Assembly: GCF_000179775.1 (NCBI RefSeq)
Contig: NZ_AEEB01000017.1
Span: 372,001 to 436,000 of the forward strand
Reading direction: 5' to 3'
Origin: Ahrensia sp. R2A130
GTDB lineage: Bacteria; Pseudomonadota; Alphaproteobacteria; Rhizobiales; Rhizobiaceae
DNA length: 64,000 bases
Shown: in pieces, positions 39,647-51,093 of the stretch
Numbering within the stretch: the stretch's first letter is position 1
How the letters are laid out: each line of letters starts with the position of its first letter
Notes under the pieces: model-generated
Told to the model about the DNA's origin: nothing
Databases searched by the model: none
Seen by the model: the letters and a program-made list of their open reading frames with translations, nothing else
Translations under genes and position numbers: made by a program

Positions 39647-42600
39647 ATGGAATTCGATAAATTACGCCTTCTTGGCTTCAAGTCCTTCGTCGAGCCGACC
39701 GAGTTCTCGATCAAGGCCGGTCTGACCGGCGTTGTCGGCCCCAATGGCTGCGGTAAGTCCAATCTCGTGGAAGCGCTCCGCTGGGTGATGGGCGAAAATT
39801 CCTACAAGAACATGCGCGCGTCCGCGATGGACGACGTCATCTTCTCCGGTTCCGGCAATCGCCCCTCGCGAAACATGGCCGAAGTCGCGCTTTTCCTGAA
39901 CAACGATGACCGCACCGCGCCTGCTGCCTTCAACGATGCGGAAGAGTTACAAGTCTCACGCCGCATCGAGCGCGAGGCAGGTTCGGTCTATCGCATCAAC
40001 GGCAAGGACGTTCGCGCCAAAGACGTGCAGCTTTTGTTTGCCGACGTCTCCACCGGTGCCCGTTCGCCATCGATGATCGGGCAGGGCCGTATCGGCGAGT
40101 TGATTTCAGCCAAACCGCAGGCCCGCCGCGCCTTGTTGGAAGAGGCTGCCGGTATTTCGGGCCTCCACTCCCGCCGCCATGAAGCGGAACTGCGTCTGCG
40201 CGGAGCCGAAACCAATCTCGAACGCTCCGACGATGTCATCGCGCAGTTGGAAACCCAGTTGGAAAGCTTGAAGCGACAGGCGCGCCAAGCCAATCGCTAC
40301 CGTAATCTGGCTGGCGACATACGCCGCGCCGAAGCAAGCATTCTCCATCTGCGTTGGACCGCCGCAAGCGAAGCGTTCCAGCAAGCAGAAAGCGCTATGT
40401 CGGACGCTGCGGTAAAGGTTGGCGAAAGCCAGATCGTGCAAACCGAAGCCGCCCGCATTCAGGCGATCATCGCATCCAAACTACCCGCATTGCGCGATGC
40501 CGAAGTCGCAGCCGCTGCAGCACTCCAGCGCGTCACGATCTCCCGCGATCAACTCGACGATGAAGCCCGCCGTGCTGAACGCCGCGCCCGTGATCTCGTG
40601 GGACGCATCAAGCAGTTGGAAGACGACATAGAGCGTGAGGAAAAGATGGTGGCGGAAAACTCCGACATCATTTCGCACCTCGAGCGCGAAGAAAAACTGC
40701 TGACCGAACAGACGGGTGGCAACGCCGGGCGCGAAGTGGAACTGAAAGCGGCGCTGGAAACCGCCAAGGGCAGTCTTTCCGAAAGTGAGACGGCGCTTGG
40801 TGAGAAAACACAGGAATTGGCCGCACTCCGCGCTCGCATTCAGCAGAACGTCAACCGAACCCGTGATGGCGAGCGTCGTTTGAACAATGCCCGCGAGCAG
40901 GCCCAGACCGTTGAAAATGATCTTGCAGCAATTGTTTCGAAAATCAGTGAAGAATCACAAGTGCAGGCTGCAACTGCCGAAGTGGACCGCTTGCAACGCG
41001 AATCGGAGAAAGCCGCGCTTGCACGTGATGAAGCGGAGCGGCAGGCTGAAACTGCACGTGAGGCAGATCAGGCCGCGCGCCAGCCTTTGGTTGAGGCGCA
41101 GGCGGAACTAAACCGTATCGAAACCGAGGCGCGCACCCTGTCGAAAATGTTGAACGCTGGCGGCAAGGACCTGTTTCCCGCAGCGCTCGATCAGATCAAA
41201 GTCGCTGCGGGCTACGAACGCGCATTGGGCGCTGCGTTTGGTGAAGATGTAGATGCACCGCTGGACGCTTCGGCACCGAGCTATTGGAGCGATGACAACA
41301 GAGTGTCGGGTGCCGATCCGGCTTTGCCTGAAGGCAGTCAATCGCTGCTGGAACACGTAGATGCGCCTGAAGCTTTGCACCGCCGCCTATCCCAAACCGG
41401 CATAGTAGAAGCGGCTGAAGGTGCGCTCTTGGCAGATGGCTTGGCCACCGGTCAGGTGCTTGTCAGCCGGGAAGGCGACATATGGCGCTGGGATGGTTTT
41501 CGCGCAGGCGCGGAAGCTCCGACATCCGCCGCGATCAAATTGGAACAGCGCAACCGGTTGGCAGAACTCGACAAGCAGGCCGTCGAAGCTACCGTTGCGG
41601 TTCGTGAGAAAAAAGAAAAGTCGGACGCTGCAAAGATCGAAGCTGAGCAAGCGCGCGAAACCGAACGCGATAGCCGCAACACGGCTCGCGTTTCAATCGA
41701 GCAGTTGGAAGCTGCGCGCCGTGCGCTATCGCAAGCCGAACGAGCGATAGGCGACCTGTCGAACCGGCGTTCAGCGCTTGAAGAAGCGCAAAGCCGTTTG
41801 GCCACCAATCTTTTCGAGGCTGAAGAGGAGTTGAAAACGGCGCGCACCGATGAAGCGGCTACGCCTCAGCCCGCCGAGTTGGAGCGCGAGGTGACGGACA
41901 TCTCCACGAAAACCGCTCACGAAAGGGCTGCGTTCGCCGAACTGCGTGCTGAATTCGAAGCGCTGGCGCGTGAAAATGCCATGCGTCTCGACCGGCTAAC
42001 CGCCATCGGCCGTGAGCGGGCATCATGGAACGACCGCGCTCTTAACGCCGACCGTCAGATCGCCACCTTGCGCAAACGGCTGGAAGAAACCGCCGCCCAG
42101 CGTGAAAAGGTGGAAGCTGCGCCTGACGATATCGCGGTGCGTCGCATAAAAATTATCTCCAAAATCAAAGATGCGGATACGGCCCGGAAAACTGCTGCCG
42201 ATGCGCTGGCACAAACCGAAAACGAACTGCGCGAGGCAGATCGTGCAGCAAGTCTCGCATTGCAGGCGCTATCCGACGCCAAACAGCTTTCCGCCCGTGG
42301 CGAAGAGCGGCTGGAAGCAGCGCGTGAGCGCAAGGCCGAAATTGCTACGCGTATCCGCGAAGACATGGAGTGCCACCCACACGAAGTGCTAACAAAAGCG
42401 GGTGTGGAAAACGCTGACAAATTGCCCGACCGCGAGCAGCTGGAAAAACGGCTGGAGAAATATAAAGGCGAGCGTGAGCGTCTGGGTGCGGTCAACCTGC
42501 GCGCTGAGGAAGAGCAGAATGAAATTGCGGAACAGCGGGACACGCTTGCCTTCGAACGGGACGAATTGATCGAGGCTATCCGCCAGCTTCGCACCGGTAT

Positions 42601-43108
42601 TTCGAGCCTTAATAAAGAAGGCCGCGAGCGGCTTTTGACCGCTTTTGACCAAGTGAACGCCCAGTTCCAAACGCTTTTCACAACGCTCTTCGGTGGCGGT
42701 ACGGCGGAACTGCAACTTGTGGAAAGTGACGACCCGCTGGAAGCCGGTCTTGAAATTCTGGCCCGTCCGCCCGGCAAGAAACCGCAGACCATGACGCTGC
42801 TTTCCGGCGGCGAACAGGCGCTCACCGCCATGGCGCTCATCTTTGCGGTGTTCCTCACCAATCCGGCACCAATTTGCGTGTTGGATGAGGTTGATGCCCC
42901 GCTGGATGACCACAATGTCGAGCGCTTCTGCAATCTGATGGATGAGATGTCGAAGAACACGAACACGCGTTTCGTCATCATCACCCACAACCCGATTACC
43001 ATGGCGCGTATGGACAGATTATTCGGCGTCACCATGGCGGAACGTGGCGTAAGCCAGCTTGTGAGTGTCGATCTGCAAACTGCCGAATCTTTCCAAGAGG
43101 CAGGCTAA
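39647..43108 (+). CDS. smc: Chromosome segregation ATPase SMC
   Basis: This 1153-residue condensin subunit has a Walker A GPNGCGKSN near residue 32, a long coiled coil rich in Glu, Ala and Arg, a hinge around residues 495-640 (FPAALDQIKVAAGYERALGAAFGEDVDAPLD onward), the returning coil, and the C-terminal signature LLSGGEQALTAMAL with Walker B CVLDEVDAPLDD. The ATG at 39647 gives MEFDKLRLLGFKSFVEP, the standard SMC start. A TTG 45 bases upstream was rejected. ScpA and ScpB are not in this window. Its stop overlaps the dikinase-like start (TAATG). Confidence 0.97.
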   Translation: MEFDKLRLLGFKSFVEPTEFSIKAGLTGVVGPNGCGKSNLVEALRWVMGENSYKNMRASAMDDVIFSGSGNRPSRNMAEVALFLNNDDRTAPAAFNDAEELQVSRRIEREAGSVYRINGKDVRAKDVQLLFADVSTGARSPSMIGQGRIGELISAKPQARRALLEEAAGISGLHSRRHEAELRLRGAETNLERSDDVIAQLETQLESLKRQARQANRYRNLAGDIRRAEASILHLRWTAASEAFQQAESAMSDAAVKVGESQIVQTEAARIQAIIASKLPALRDAEVAAAAALQRVTISRDQLDDEARRAERRARDLVGRIKQLEDDIEREEKMVAENSDIISHLEREEKLLTEQTGGNAGREVELKAALETAKGSLSESETALGEKTQELAALRARIQQNVNRTRDGERRLNNAREQAQTVENDLAAIVSKISEESQVQAATAEVDRLQRESEKAALARDEAERQAETAREADQAARQPLVEAQAELNRIETEARTLSKMLNAGGKDLFPAALDQIKVAAGYERALGAAFGEDVDAPLDASAPSYWSDDNRVSGADPALPEGSQSLLEHVDAPEALHRRLSQTGIVEAAEGALLADGLATGQVLVSREGDIWRWDGFRAGAEAPTSAAIKLEQRNRLAELDKQAVEATVAVREKKEKSDAAKIEAEQARETERDSRNTARVSIEQLEAARRALSQAERAIGDLSNRRSALEEAQSRLATNLFEAEEELKTARTDEAATPQPAELEREVTDISTKTAHERAAFAELRAEFEALARENAMRLDRLTAIGRERASWNDRALNADRQIATLRKRLEETAAQREKVEAAPDDIAVRRIKIISKIKDADTARKTAADALAQTENELREADRAASLALQALSDAKQLSARGEERLEAARERKAEIATRIREDMECHPHEVLTKAGVENADKLPDREQLEKRLEKYKGERERLGAVNLRAEEEQNEIAEQRDTLAFERDELIEAIRQLRTGISSLNKEGRERLLTAFDQVNAQFQTLFTTLFGGGTAELQLVESDDPLEAGLEILARPPGKKPQTMTLLSGGEQALTAMALIFAVFLTNPAPICVLDEVDAPLDDHNVERFCNLMDEMSKNTNTRFVIITHNPITMARMDRLFGVTMAERGVSQLVSVDLQTAESFQEAG

Positions 43109-44745
43109 TGAGCGACCTCATCACACCATTCGCCCTTGGCCTTGATATGCCTCAAGGCGATCCCTCAGCGCACGGGGTGAAGGGCGCAAATCTTATGACG
43201 ATGGCGCAGCTTGATTTGCCGGTGCCTCCGGGTTTCGTCATCAGCACCGCGCTGGGCCGGGATGTTTCTGATGGTGCAGACGAGCTGCCCAAAGATGCGC
43301 TCGAGGCCATTAGCGCTGCCATTTCTACGATGGAAGAAAACCTGCAGCAGGGCTTTGGAACTGGTGAAAAACCGCTTCTGCTATCGGTTCGTTCCGGTGC
43401 AGCAATCTCCATGCCTGGCATGATGGATACCGTTCTCAACCTCGGCTTCAACGATGTTGTTGCCGATTGCGTGGCAAAAATTACCGGCGATGAACGCTTT
43501 GCGTGGGACACTTATCGCCGCTTCATCGCCAGCTTCGCGCAGGTGGTGTTGGAATGCGATCCTTATGATTTCGAAGACATGCTGGATGACCTGCGCGTCG
43601 CGGCCAATGTGGAAACTGACGCTGAACTGCCGACCGAGCGGTTGCGCGAAGCCGTTGAGCGGTCATTCGCAATTGTGGAAGCGACGAGCGGCGAGCCATT
43701 TCCGCAAGATGTCCATCAACAGCTTCGTTTGGCCTTGCTGGCCGTCTTTCGCTCATGGAACACGGACCGTGCCAAACGTTATCGGGAATTGCAGAACCTC
43801 GACGATACCGGTGGCACGGCTGCGATTGTGCAAGCCATGGTGTTCGGCAACCGCAACAGCGAAAGCTGCACCGGCGTCTATTTCACCCGCAATCCATCCA
43901 CTGGCGATGCAACGCCCTATGGCGAATGGCTGCCCAATGCCCAAGGCGAAGATGTGGTGTCCGGCATGCGAACACCCTGTGAATTGACCGAAGTCGGACG
44001 TGATCTTTCTATGTCTTCACAGCCGTCGTTCGAGGCTGCCCAACCGTCGCTTTATAAAGAGCTACTGGGTATCGGCGCGCAGCTGGAACGCCATTTCCTC
44101 GATATGCAGGAAATCGAGTTCACCGTGGAAAGCGGCACGCTTTATATGTTGCAAACCCGCACTGGAAAACGGACGCCGAAAGCTGCTCTAGCCGTTGCCG
44201 TCGGTCTGGTTGAAGACGGCATCATCAGCCGCTCTGACGCATTGTCACGCTGTTCCGACGACGAGTTGAGCGCGCTTCAGGTGGCGAAAGTCGAGGTATC
44301 GAAAGCAGCCAAACCTCTCGCCAAAGGCCTGCCCGCTTCACCCGGTGCAGTAACCGGTGCAATCGCGCTGACCTCCGAGGACGCTGTTGCCATGGCAGCG
44401 CAAGGCGAAGATGCCATTCTTGTTCGCGCTGAGACCGACCCGCGCGATGTCCACGGCATGCATGCAGCGATCGGGATTTTGACCAGTCGTGGCGGCATGA
44501 CGAGCCACGCAGCGGTGGTCGCAAGGTCGATGGCAAAAGCCTGCATCACGGCTGCTTTGGATGTTGCCATAGATATAGATGCGCGGCGTTTCACTATCGG
44601 AGATCATAGCTTTGCAGCAGGCGATATCATCACGATTGATGGTGCCACGGGCCAAGTCTATGCCGGCCCGCAGCCCTTGGTGAGGCCTAAGGCGGATGGG
44701 GCTTTGGCGAAATTGCTGGAGTGGCGGGATGGCAACGACGGCTGA
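43108..44745 (+). CDS. Shortened pyruvate-phosphate-dikinase-like protein without the PEP-binding barrel
   Basis: This 545-residue protein has an N-terminal ATP-grasp PEP-synthase/PPDK domain at about 20-350: GVKGANLMTMAQLDLPVPPGFVI, LLSVRSGAAISMPGMMDTVLN, FGNRNSESCTGVYFTRNPSTGD and DMQEIEFTVESGTLYMLQTR. The phosphohistidine swivel domain follows at about 410-520 with the catalytic His in TSRGGMTSHAAVVARSMAKACI. Full PPDK has about 870-900 residues and a C-terminal PEP/pyruvate TIM barrel; this is entirely absent and the protein ends shortly after the swivel domain. The substrate accepting the phosphoryl group is therefore unknown. It is coupled to smc (overlap of one base). Confidence 0.85.
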   Translation: MSDLITPFALGLDMPQGDPSAHGVKGANLMTMAQLDLPVPPGFVISTALGRDVSDGADELPKDALEAISAAISTMEENLQQGFGTGEKPLLLSVRSGAAISMPGMMDTVLNLGFNDVVADCVAKITGDERFAWDTYRRFIASFAQVVLECDPYDFEDMLDDLRVAANVETDAELPTERLREAVERSFAIVEATSGEPFPQDVHQQLRLALLAVFRSWNTDRAKRYRELQNLDDTGGTAAIVQAMVFGNRNSESCTGVYFTRNPSTGDATPYGEWLPNAQGEDVVSGMRTPCELTEVGRDLSMSSQPSFEAAQPSLYKELLGIGAQLERHFLDMQEIEFTVESGTLYMLQTRTGKRTPKAALAVAVGLVEDGIISRSDALSRCSDDELSALQVAKVEVSKAAKPLAKGLPASPGAVTGAIALTSEDAVAMAAQGEDAILVRAETDPRDVHGMHAAIGILTSRGGMTSHAAVVARSMAKACITAALDVAIDIDARRFTIGDHSFAAGDIITIDGATGQVYAGPQPLVRPKADGALAKLLEWRDGNDG

Positions 44746-44751
44746 CCGGAC

Positions 44752-45144
44752 GTGACAGGTTTTTATAGCGAGGACTCGTTCTTCACGCTATCTGCCGTCG
44801 GCCAAGCAGGATTGCTCTTAATTTCTACGGCCTTGGCTGCCATCTGGCTTTGGACTGTCTGGTACTTGGCGGGCGGCAGGCCATTCTGGCAGCGTTTGTT
44901 GATCGCCGTCATCGCTTTTGCTTTGTTCGACTGGCTCACACCGCAAATCTACTATTTCTACTACATGGTCTTGATCGACAATCTGCCGTTGCAGATCGTC
45001 ACCCAGATGCCGCCATCGCCTTTGAAATTGCTGCACCTTCTAACCTTCAGCGAACGCAGCAATCTGTCCTTCCACAGCCGAGGCCTATTGGGATGGACTT
45101 TGATCGCAGGCGCTGCATTGCAGTGGCGTCGCCCGACTGTCTGA
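44752..45144 (+). CDS. Small membrane protein of unknown function
   Basis: This encodes 130 residues with hydrophobic segments at about 17-41, 48-65 and near the end (HSRGLLGWTLIAGAALQW), the first two clear. Aromatic-rich YYFYYMVLIDNLPLQIV lies between. No family is recognised. The start is the GTG at 44752, six bases after the dikinase-like stop, so it is probably co-translated with it. No in-frame ATG exists before residue 71. It could be a partner of the truncated dikinase-like protein, but that is a guess from position. Confidence 0.55.
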   Translation: MTGFYSEDSFFTLSAVGQAGLLLISTALAAIWLWTVWYLAGGRPFWQRLLIAVIAFALFDWLTPQIYYFYYMVLIDNLPLQIVTQMPPSPLKLLHLLTFSERSNLSFHSRGLLGWTLIAGAALQWRRPTV

Positions 45145-45172
45145 AGTTTCAATCGGCTCTCGCCAGACACGT

Positions 45173-46561
45173 TTAGGCTGCCCGCAGGCCTTCTTTGTTG
45201 GCCCAGTGTTCAGTGTCGTCCAGCGCGAGTTCCAAACGGTCGAACAATTCGTTTAACTCATCTTCCGTGATGATCATTGGCGGACATATAGCAATCGTAT
45301 CGCCGATGGGTCGCAATATGACACCGTGCGCCTGGCACCGCGTGGCGCAATGCGCGCCTACGCCTTGGGTCGGCGACCACGCCTGTTTCGTCGCTTTGTT
45401 CGACACCAGTTCGACACCACCAACGAGGCCTGAATTGCGGACTTCGCCCACAAGCGGGTGGTCACGTAGTTTGGCAAGGCGTTGTTCGAACAGCGGAGTG
45501 AGGTCGCGCACGCGCTGCACGATGTTCATGCGCTGATAAATTTCGATGGCTTTCACGCCCATGGCACAACCGAGTGGATGGCCGCCATAGGTATAACCGT
45601 GGCCGAAAACGCCGATCTTGCGGGACTGATCTTCCAGCGCGTCCATCATGAATTGCGGGATCATCACGGCACCAAGCGGGGCATAGGCAGACGTCATCTG
45701 CTTGGCGACCGAAATCGTGTCCGGCACCATGCCGTGGGACGATGCGCCGAACCATTCGCCGGTGCGACCGAAGCCGTTGATGACTTCATCGTCGATGAGC
45801 AGAATATCGTGCTGCTTCAGGATCGGTTGAATGGCCTCGAAATAGCCTGACGGAGGCACGATGACACCACCGGCACCCATAACGGGTTCGGCGATCATGG
45901 CGGCAATCGTATCGCCGCCTTCGCGTTCGATCAGGTCTTCCAGCGATTTTGCCAGACGGGCAACGAATTCGCCTTCGCTCTCACCATCATGGCCGAAGCG
46001 GTAATGGTGCGGACAATCTGTGTGTAGCACGCCGTCGAAGGGCAGGTCGAAATCCATGTGGTTCGCGGGCAGGCCGGTCAGCGAGGCGGCCATGAGCGTG
46101 ACACCGTGATAGGCCTTCATGCGGCTGATAATTTTCTTCTTTTTCGGGCGCCCCAACGCGTTGTTGTAATACCAAGCCAGCTTCACCTGCGTGTCGTTCG
46201 CCTCCGAACCGGACGAAGTGTAGAAAACCTTCGACGTATCGAAGGGCGAAAGTTCCTTCAGCTTTTCGGCCAACTCGATCGCAGGTTCCGTGCCGCGACC
46301 CGAGAACTGGTGGTAATAGGGCAGGGTACGCATTTGCTCGGTGGCGGCGTCGATCATTTCTTCATTGCCGAAACCGAGACCGGTGCACCAAAGACCTGCC
46401 ATGCCTTCGATATACTCATTGCCCTGCGTATCGGTGATGAAAACACCTTTGCCGCTGGCCATGATGGTCGGCCCGATTTCGCGCAATTTATGCAGCGGTG
46501 AATAGGGGTGCAGCACCGCATCGAGGTCGCGGGCCTGAAGGTTTGAAAGTGGCTGGCTCAT
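45173..46561 (-). CDS. Class III aminotransferase (omega-transaminase/pyruvate aminotransferase-like)
   Basis: This 462-residue PLP enzyme has GLWCTGLGFGNEEM and YYHQFSGRGTEPAIELA in the N-terminal part, FYTSSGSEANDTQVKLAWYYNN, LLIDDEVINGFGRTGEWFG, and the PLP lysine in ISVAKQMTSAYAPLGAVM. The sequence strongly resembles bacterial amine:pyruvate transaminases used for taurine, putrescine or other amines; the natural donor is not clear. The start at 46561 (MSQPLSNLQA) excludes an upstream frame. Divergent from the acyl-CoA ligase gene. Confidence 0.9.
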   Translation of the reverse strand: MSQPLSNLQARDLDAVLHPYSPLHKLREIGPTIMASGKGVFITDTQGNEYIEGMAGLWCTGLGFGNEEMIDAATEQMRTLPYYHQFSGRGTEPAIELAEKLKELSPFDTSKVFYTSSGSEANDTQVKLAWYYNNALGRPKKKKIISRMKAYHGVTLMAASLTGLPANHMDFDLPFDGVLHTDCPHHYRFGHDGESEGEFVARLAKSLEDLIEREGGDTIAAMIAEPVMGAGGVIVPPSGYFEAIQPILKQHDILLIDDEVINGFGRTGEWFGASSHGMVPDTISVAKQMTSAYAPLGAVMIPQFMMDALEDQSRKIGVFGHGYTYGGHPLGCAMGVKAIEIYQRMNIVQRVRDLTPLFEQRLAKLRDHPLVGEVRNSGLVGGVELVSNKATKQAWSPTQGVGAHCATRCQAHGVILRPIGDTIAICPPMIITEDELNELFDRLELALDDTEHWANKEGLRAA

Positions 46562-46721
46562 GGTTTGCTCCGCCGGTTGGTGGGCGCATCGGTTGGCGTT
46601 GAACCTAGTCCCGCAAGGCATCTTCCCGCAAGCTTTGACGTGAGCGTAACTGTCGCCCAAAGTCGCGAACGGATTCGCGGTCGATGTGGCCCGTTTGACC
46701 ATACGTGGTAGGAGAATGACG

Positions 46722-48347
<1,626 letters not shown>

Positions 48348-48386
48348 GCGTATTGCCGTGGGCGACACCTGCGCTATGACATCGCC

Positions 48387-49376
48387 ATGATGCGTACGGG
48401 ATACATCGAACGATTTGAAGTGGAGGCGCGCGGCGTCTCCACAGCAGCAGCTTGGTGCCAACGCATGGCAATCTTCTGCGTGCCGTATCTTGCCATCGTT
48501 ATTTTGGGCCATCGCTTTGGTAGTATTGAAACCGCGCAAGCATTTTGGCTGTTAGGGCTCGGTGCCGCCATGCTGTTGCTGGCGATAGGCCTCGGCGTTT
48601 GGGGGCTGTACCGGCTTTGGACGTTCGGAGATAAGGGCGGAATACGGTCAGCGCGAGGCCTCGCGATTGCTATGCTTTTGGTCGCACCATTCCTTTATCA
48701 AGGGGTGCGGGCATTCGCTCTGCCGCAGCTTTACGACATATCCACTGACCTTGAAGAACCGCCGCAATTCGACACGGTCATGGATGATCGTGCGACGGGT
48801 ATGAATGGCCAAAGTGCGTTCGATGAGATTCAAAAACAGTTGCAGTTGGAAAACTACCCGCGTGTCGCGGCACGGCGCTATCCGCTGGGCATGGTAAGGG
48901 TGTTCCGTGCAGCGGTGGAATTGGTCAGCGAACGCGACTGGACGATCCTGACGGGAGAACGCAACAATTCCGAGACCGCGATTGATGAAGAAGGTAGCGA
49001 TCTCATGGCGCGACCGGTAACCGGCTCTGACGGCATGCCACTTAATCCGAGCATACCTAGGTTTAGACCTGATACATCGCGCACACCGTCATCGGCGCCA
49101 GTAGAGGCTTTTGAGACCGTTCAGGTATCCCCAATCGGGCGTACCGCCAGCGATGATGCGGATCAAGACGAGCGATATATCGAGGCTGTAGCCACATCAC
49201 TGATCTTCGGTTTTCAAAGTGATGTGGTAATCCGAATGATCGAAGAGGAAACCGGAACGCTTGTCGATATGCGTTCCAATTCGCGTTTCGGACCGCACGA
49301 TCTTGGTGCCAACGCCGCGCAAATCGAAGCGTTTCTAGCCGACTTGGACGCGTCTCTTCAGGGGTTGGCGAACTAG
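48387..49376 (+). CDS. DUF1499 membrane protein
   Basis: In this 329-residue protein, three hydrophobic segments lie in the first 115 residues. The soluble part that follows has the DUF1499 landmarks LYDISTDLEEPPQFDTVM and the end VDMRSNSRFGPHDLGANAAQIEAFLADL. Between them is a Ser/Pro-rich linker around 225-250. The function is unknown. It follows the ligase gene by 39 bases on the same strand and may be co-transcribed. Two adjacent ATGs start the protein. Confidence 0.83.
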   Translation: MMRTGYIERFEVEARGVSTAAAWCQRMAIFCVPYLAIVILGHRFGSIETAQAFWLLGLGAAMLLLAIGLGVWGLYRLWTFGDKGGIRSARGLAIAMLLVAPFLYQGVRAFALPQLYDISTDLEEPPQFDTVMDDRATGMNGQSAFDEIQKQLQLENYPRVAARRYPLGMVRVFRAAVELVSERDWTILTGERNNSETAIDEEGSDLMARPVTGSDGMPLNPSIPRFRPDTSRTPSSAPVEAFETVQVSPIGRTASDDADQDERYIEAVATSLIFGFQSDVVIRMIEEETGTLVDMRSNSRFGPHDLGANAAQIEAFLADLDASLQGLAN

Positions 49377-49380
49377 GTAC

Positions 49381-50289
49381 TCAGGCTGCCGTGTAGATGC
49401 TGTCCAGCAACGGGGCGCCGTCACATCGCACCGATCCTTTGCCCACAAGATCTTCCAGATGCGCCAGCACGGAAAGTCCTGCCGCGCCGTGGAGCTTTGG
49501 GTCCGTCGACCGGTAGATGACCGCAACCATATCGGGAATTGTGTGTCGCCCCTTACGAACCTGATCCAGAACGGCTTGCTCACGCATTTTGCGGTGCGCC
49601 CGCAGAGCGCGAACGAAGGCGTGAGCGTTTTCCAACCGTCCTCCATGGCCCGGAAAGTAGATACTTTGCGGTTCTGCCAGCATCACCTCAAGCGACGCCA
49701 TATAATCGGCCATCGAACCGTCTGGCGGGGCAACGATGGATGTGGCCCACGCCATCACATGGTCACCAGACAACATGAAGTCTGTTCCTTGCAATGCGAA
49801 AGCCAGATGGTTGGCTATGTGCCCCGGTGTGAAAAGCGCCTTGGCCGTCCATCCATTGCCCTCGACAATATCGCCGTGAGCTACCTTCACGTCCGGTACG
49901 AAATCGGTGTCTCCGCTGGCATCCAGCGCATTCGTTTCGCCCAGCGCCAAAGGTCGGGCCGCGCGATGCGGGCCTTCGCCATAAGTCTCTGCGCCGGTAG
50001 CGTCTTTCAAACGAGCGGCCAGCGGCGAGTGGTCCACATGGGTGTGCGTGATGAGAATGTGGCTGACGGGCCGTCCGGCTATAGCTGCAATCAACGCATC
50101 GAAATGCCCGTCGTTCAATGGCCCCGGATCGACGACAGCTACTTCGTCAGTGCCCAACAAGTAGCTATTGGTGCCGTGGAATGTGAAAGGCGATGGATTG
50201 TTGCACACAACACGGGTAATACCCGGCGCGACTTCAACGGCCTTACCGTGGCGCGGTTCGAACTGCATCCGGAATTTGGGGGAAGACAT
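49381..50289 (-). CDS. MBL-fold metallo-hydrolase (LACTB2-like)
   Basis: This 302-residue protein has the zinc motif THTHVDHSPLA (HxHxDH) near residue 82, LFTPGHIANHLAF with a further metal histidine, and LSGDHVMAW with the bridging Asp. The C-terminal PGHGGRLENAHAFVRALRAHRKMREQAVLDQV region (key H and R) is typical of LACTB2-like members with a winged-helix tail, which cleave RNA in mitochondria; bacterial substrates are unknown. It converges with the DUF1499 gene, four bases apart. Confidence 0.88.
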   Translation of the reverse strand: MSSPKFRMQFEPRHGKAVEVAPGITRVVCNNPSPFTFHGTNSYLLGTDEVAVVDPGPLNDGHFDALIAAIAGRPVSHILITHTHVDHSPLAARLKDATGAETYGEGPHRAARPLALGETNALDASGDTDFVPDVKVAHGDIVEGNGWTAKALFTPGHIANHLAFALQGTDFMLSGDHVMAWATSIVAPPDGSMADYMASLEVMLAEPQSIYFPGHGGRLENAHAFVRALRAHRKMREQAVLDQVRKGRHTIPDMVAVIYRSTDPKLHGAAGLSVLAHLEDLVGKGSVRCDGAPLLDSIYTAA

Positions 50290-50441
50290 GGCAAAGCCTC
50301 AGAAGCGCGCACAATTTTTACAGCGTTAAAGTGCGCAATGCGGGAAAGCGTGACGACTTGTCTTGGCAGCCCCCTTGCAAGTCAATATGGTTGCGCGAAA
50401 GCAGATGATGGCATCTGCATCCAAATTATGGGAAATCCACC

Positions 50442-51017
50442 ATGGCTCTGAATTCTGCAGCTCTCGCACCTACCTATCTGCCAAGTGAAGGGACGAGCCG
50501 TATCATCCGCCAGACAGGCCTCGTCGTTTTAGGCACAGTGCTAATGACAGTAGCCGCTAAAACACAGGTTCCGTTCTTTCCTGTACCGCAGACGCTGCAG
50601 ACATTGGCCATCTTCGGCATCGCGGCTGCTTACGGTCGCAACCTCGCAATTATCACGATACTCGCCTACCTCGCGCAGGGCATCATGGGATTGCCCGTGT
50701 TCTCTGGCGTAGCTTCCGGTCCGGCTTACATGATGGGTCCAACGGGCGGTTACCTGGTTGGCTTCATCATCGCTGCAGGCATCGTGGGTGAAGCTGCAGA
50801 CCGTGGTTTTTCAAAGCGCCCATTCGCTATGTTCGGAACCATGTTGGTTGCTGATATGATCCTTTTTGCCCTCGGTTTTGTGTGGCTCACGACACTCATT
50901 GGGGCGTCCAAAGCATTCGAATTCGGCGTTGCTCCCTTCGTGTTGGGTGACATCGTCAAAATTGCACTCGCATCAGCTGCCCTTGCTGCAATTTGGAAGT
51001 TGCTGCGTCGCGCCTGA
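50442..51017 (+). CDS. bioY: Biotin transporter substrate-binding subunit BioY
   Basis: This 191-residue membrane S-component of an ECF-type vitamin importer has about six helices with TQVPFFPVPQTLQTLAIF near the N terminus, YLAQGIMGLPVFSG, and GPTGGYLVGFIIAA, the BioY signature. No bioM/bioN ATPase or T-component gene lies nearby, so it may work alone or with distant partners. No convincing BioR or BirA operator was seen in the 150 bases upstream. A strong terminator follows. Confidence 0.93.
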   Translation: MALNSAALAPTYLPSEGTSRIIRQTGLVVLGTVLMTVAAKTQVPFFPVPQTLQTLAIFGIAAAYGRNLAIITILAYLAQGIMGLPVFSGVASGPAYMMGPTGGYLVGFIIAAGIVGEAADRGFSKRPFAMFGTMLVADMILFALGFVWLTTLIGASKAFEFGVAPFVLGDIVKIALASAALAAIWKLLRRA

Positions 51018-51040
51018 TCGCTTTTGCCATTAAAATTTCA

Positions 51041-51077
51041 AACCGCGCTGCGATCAACAGATCCAGCGCGGTTTTTG
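51041..51077 (+). terminator. Strong rho-independent terminator after bioY
   Basis: AACCGCGCTG (51041-51050) pairs perfectly with CAGCGCGGTT (51064-51073), loop 13 bases, followed by a run of five T (51072-51076). It ends 16 bases before the start of the next gene, so that gene must have its own promoter or rely on read-through. Confidence 0.9.
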
Positions 51078-51093
51078 TTTGAGGAAACGCCTG

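Noticed and set aside
42055..43035. Minus-strand 326-codon frame opposite smc
   Set aside because: It is Ser/Arg-rich, lacks domains and mirrors the coiled-coil codons of smc.
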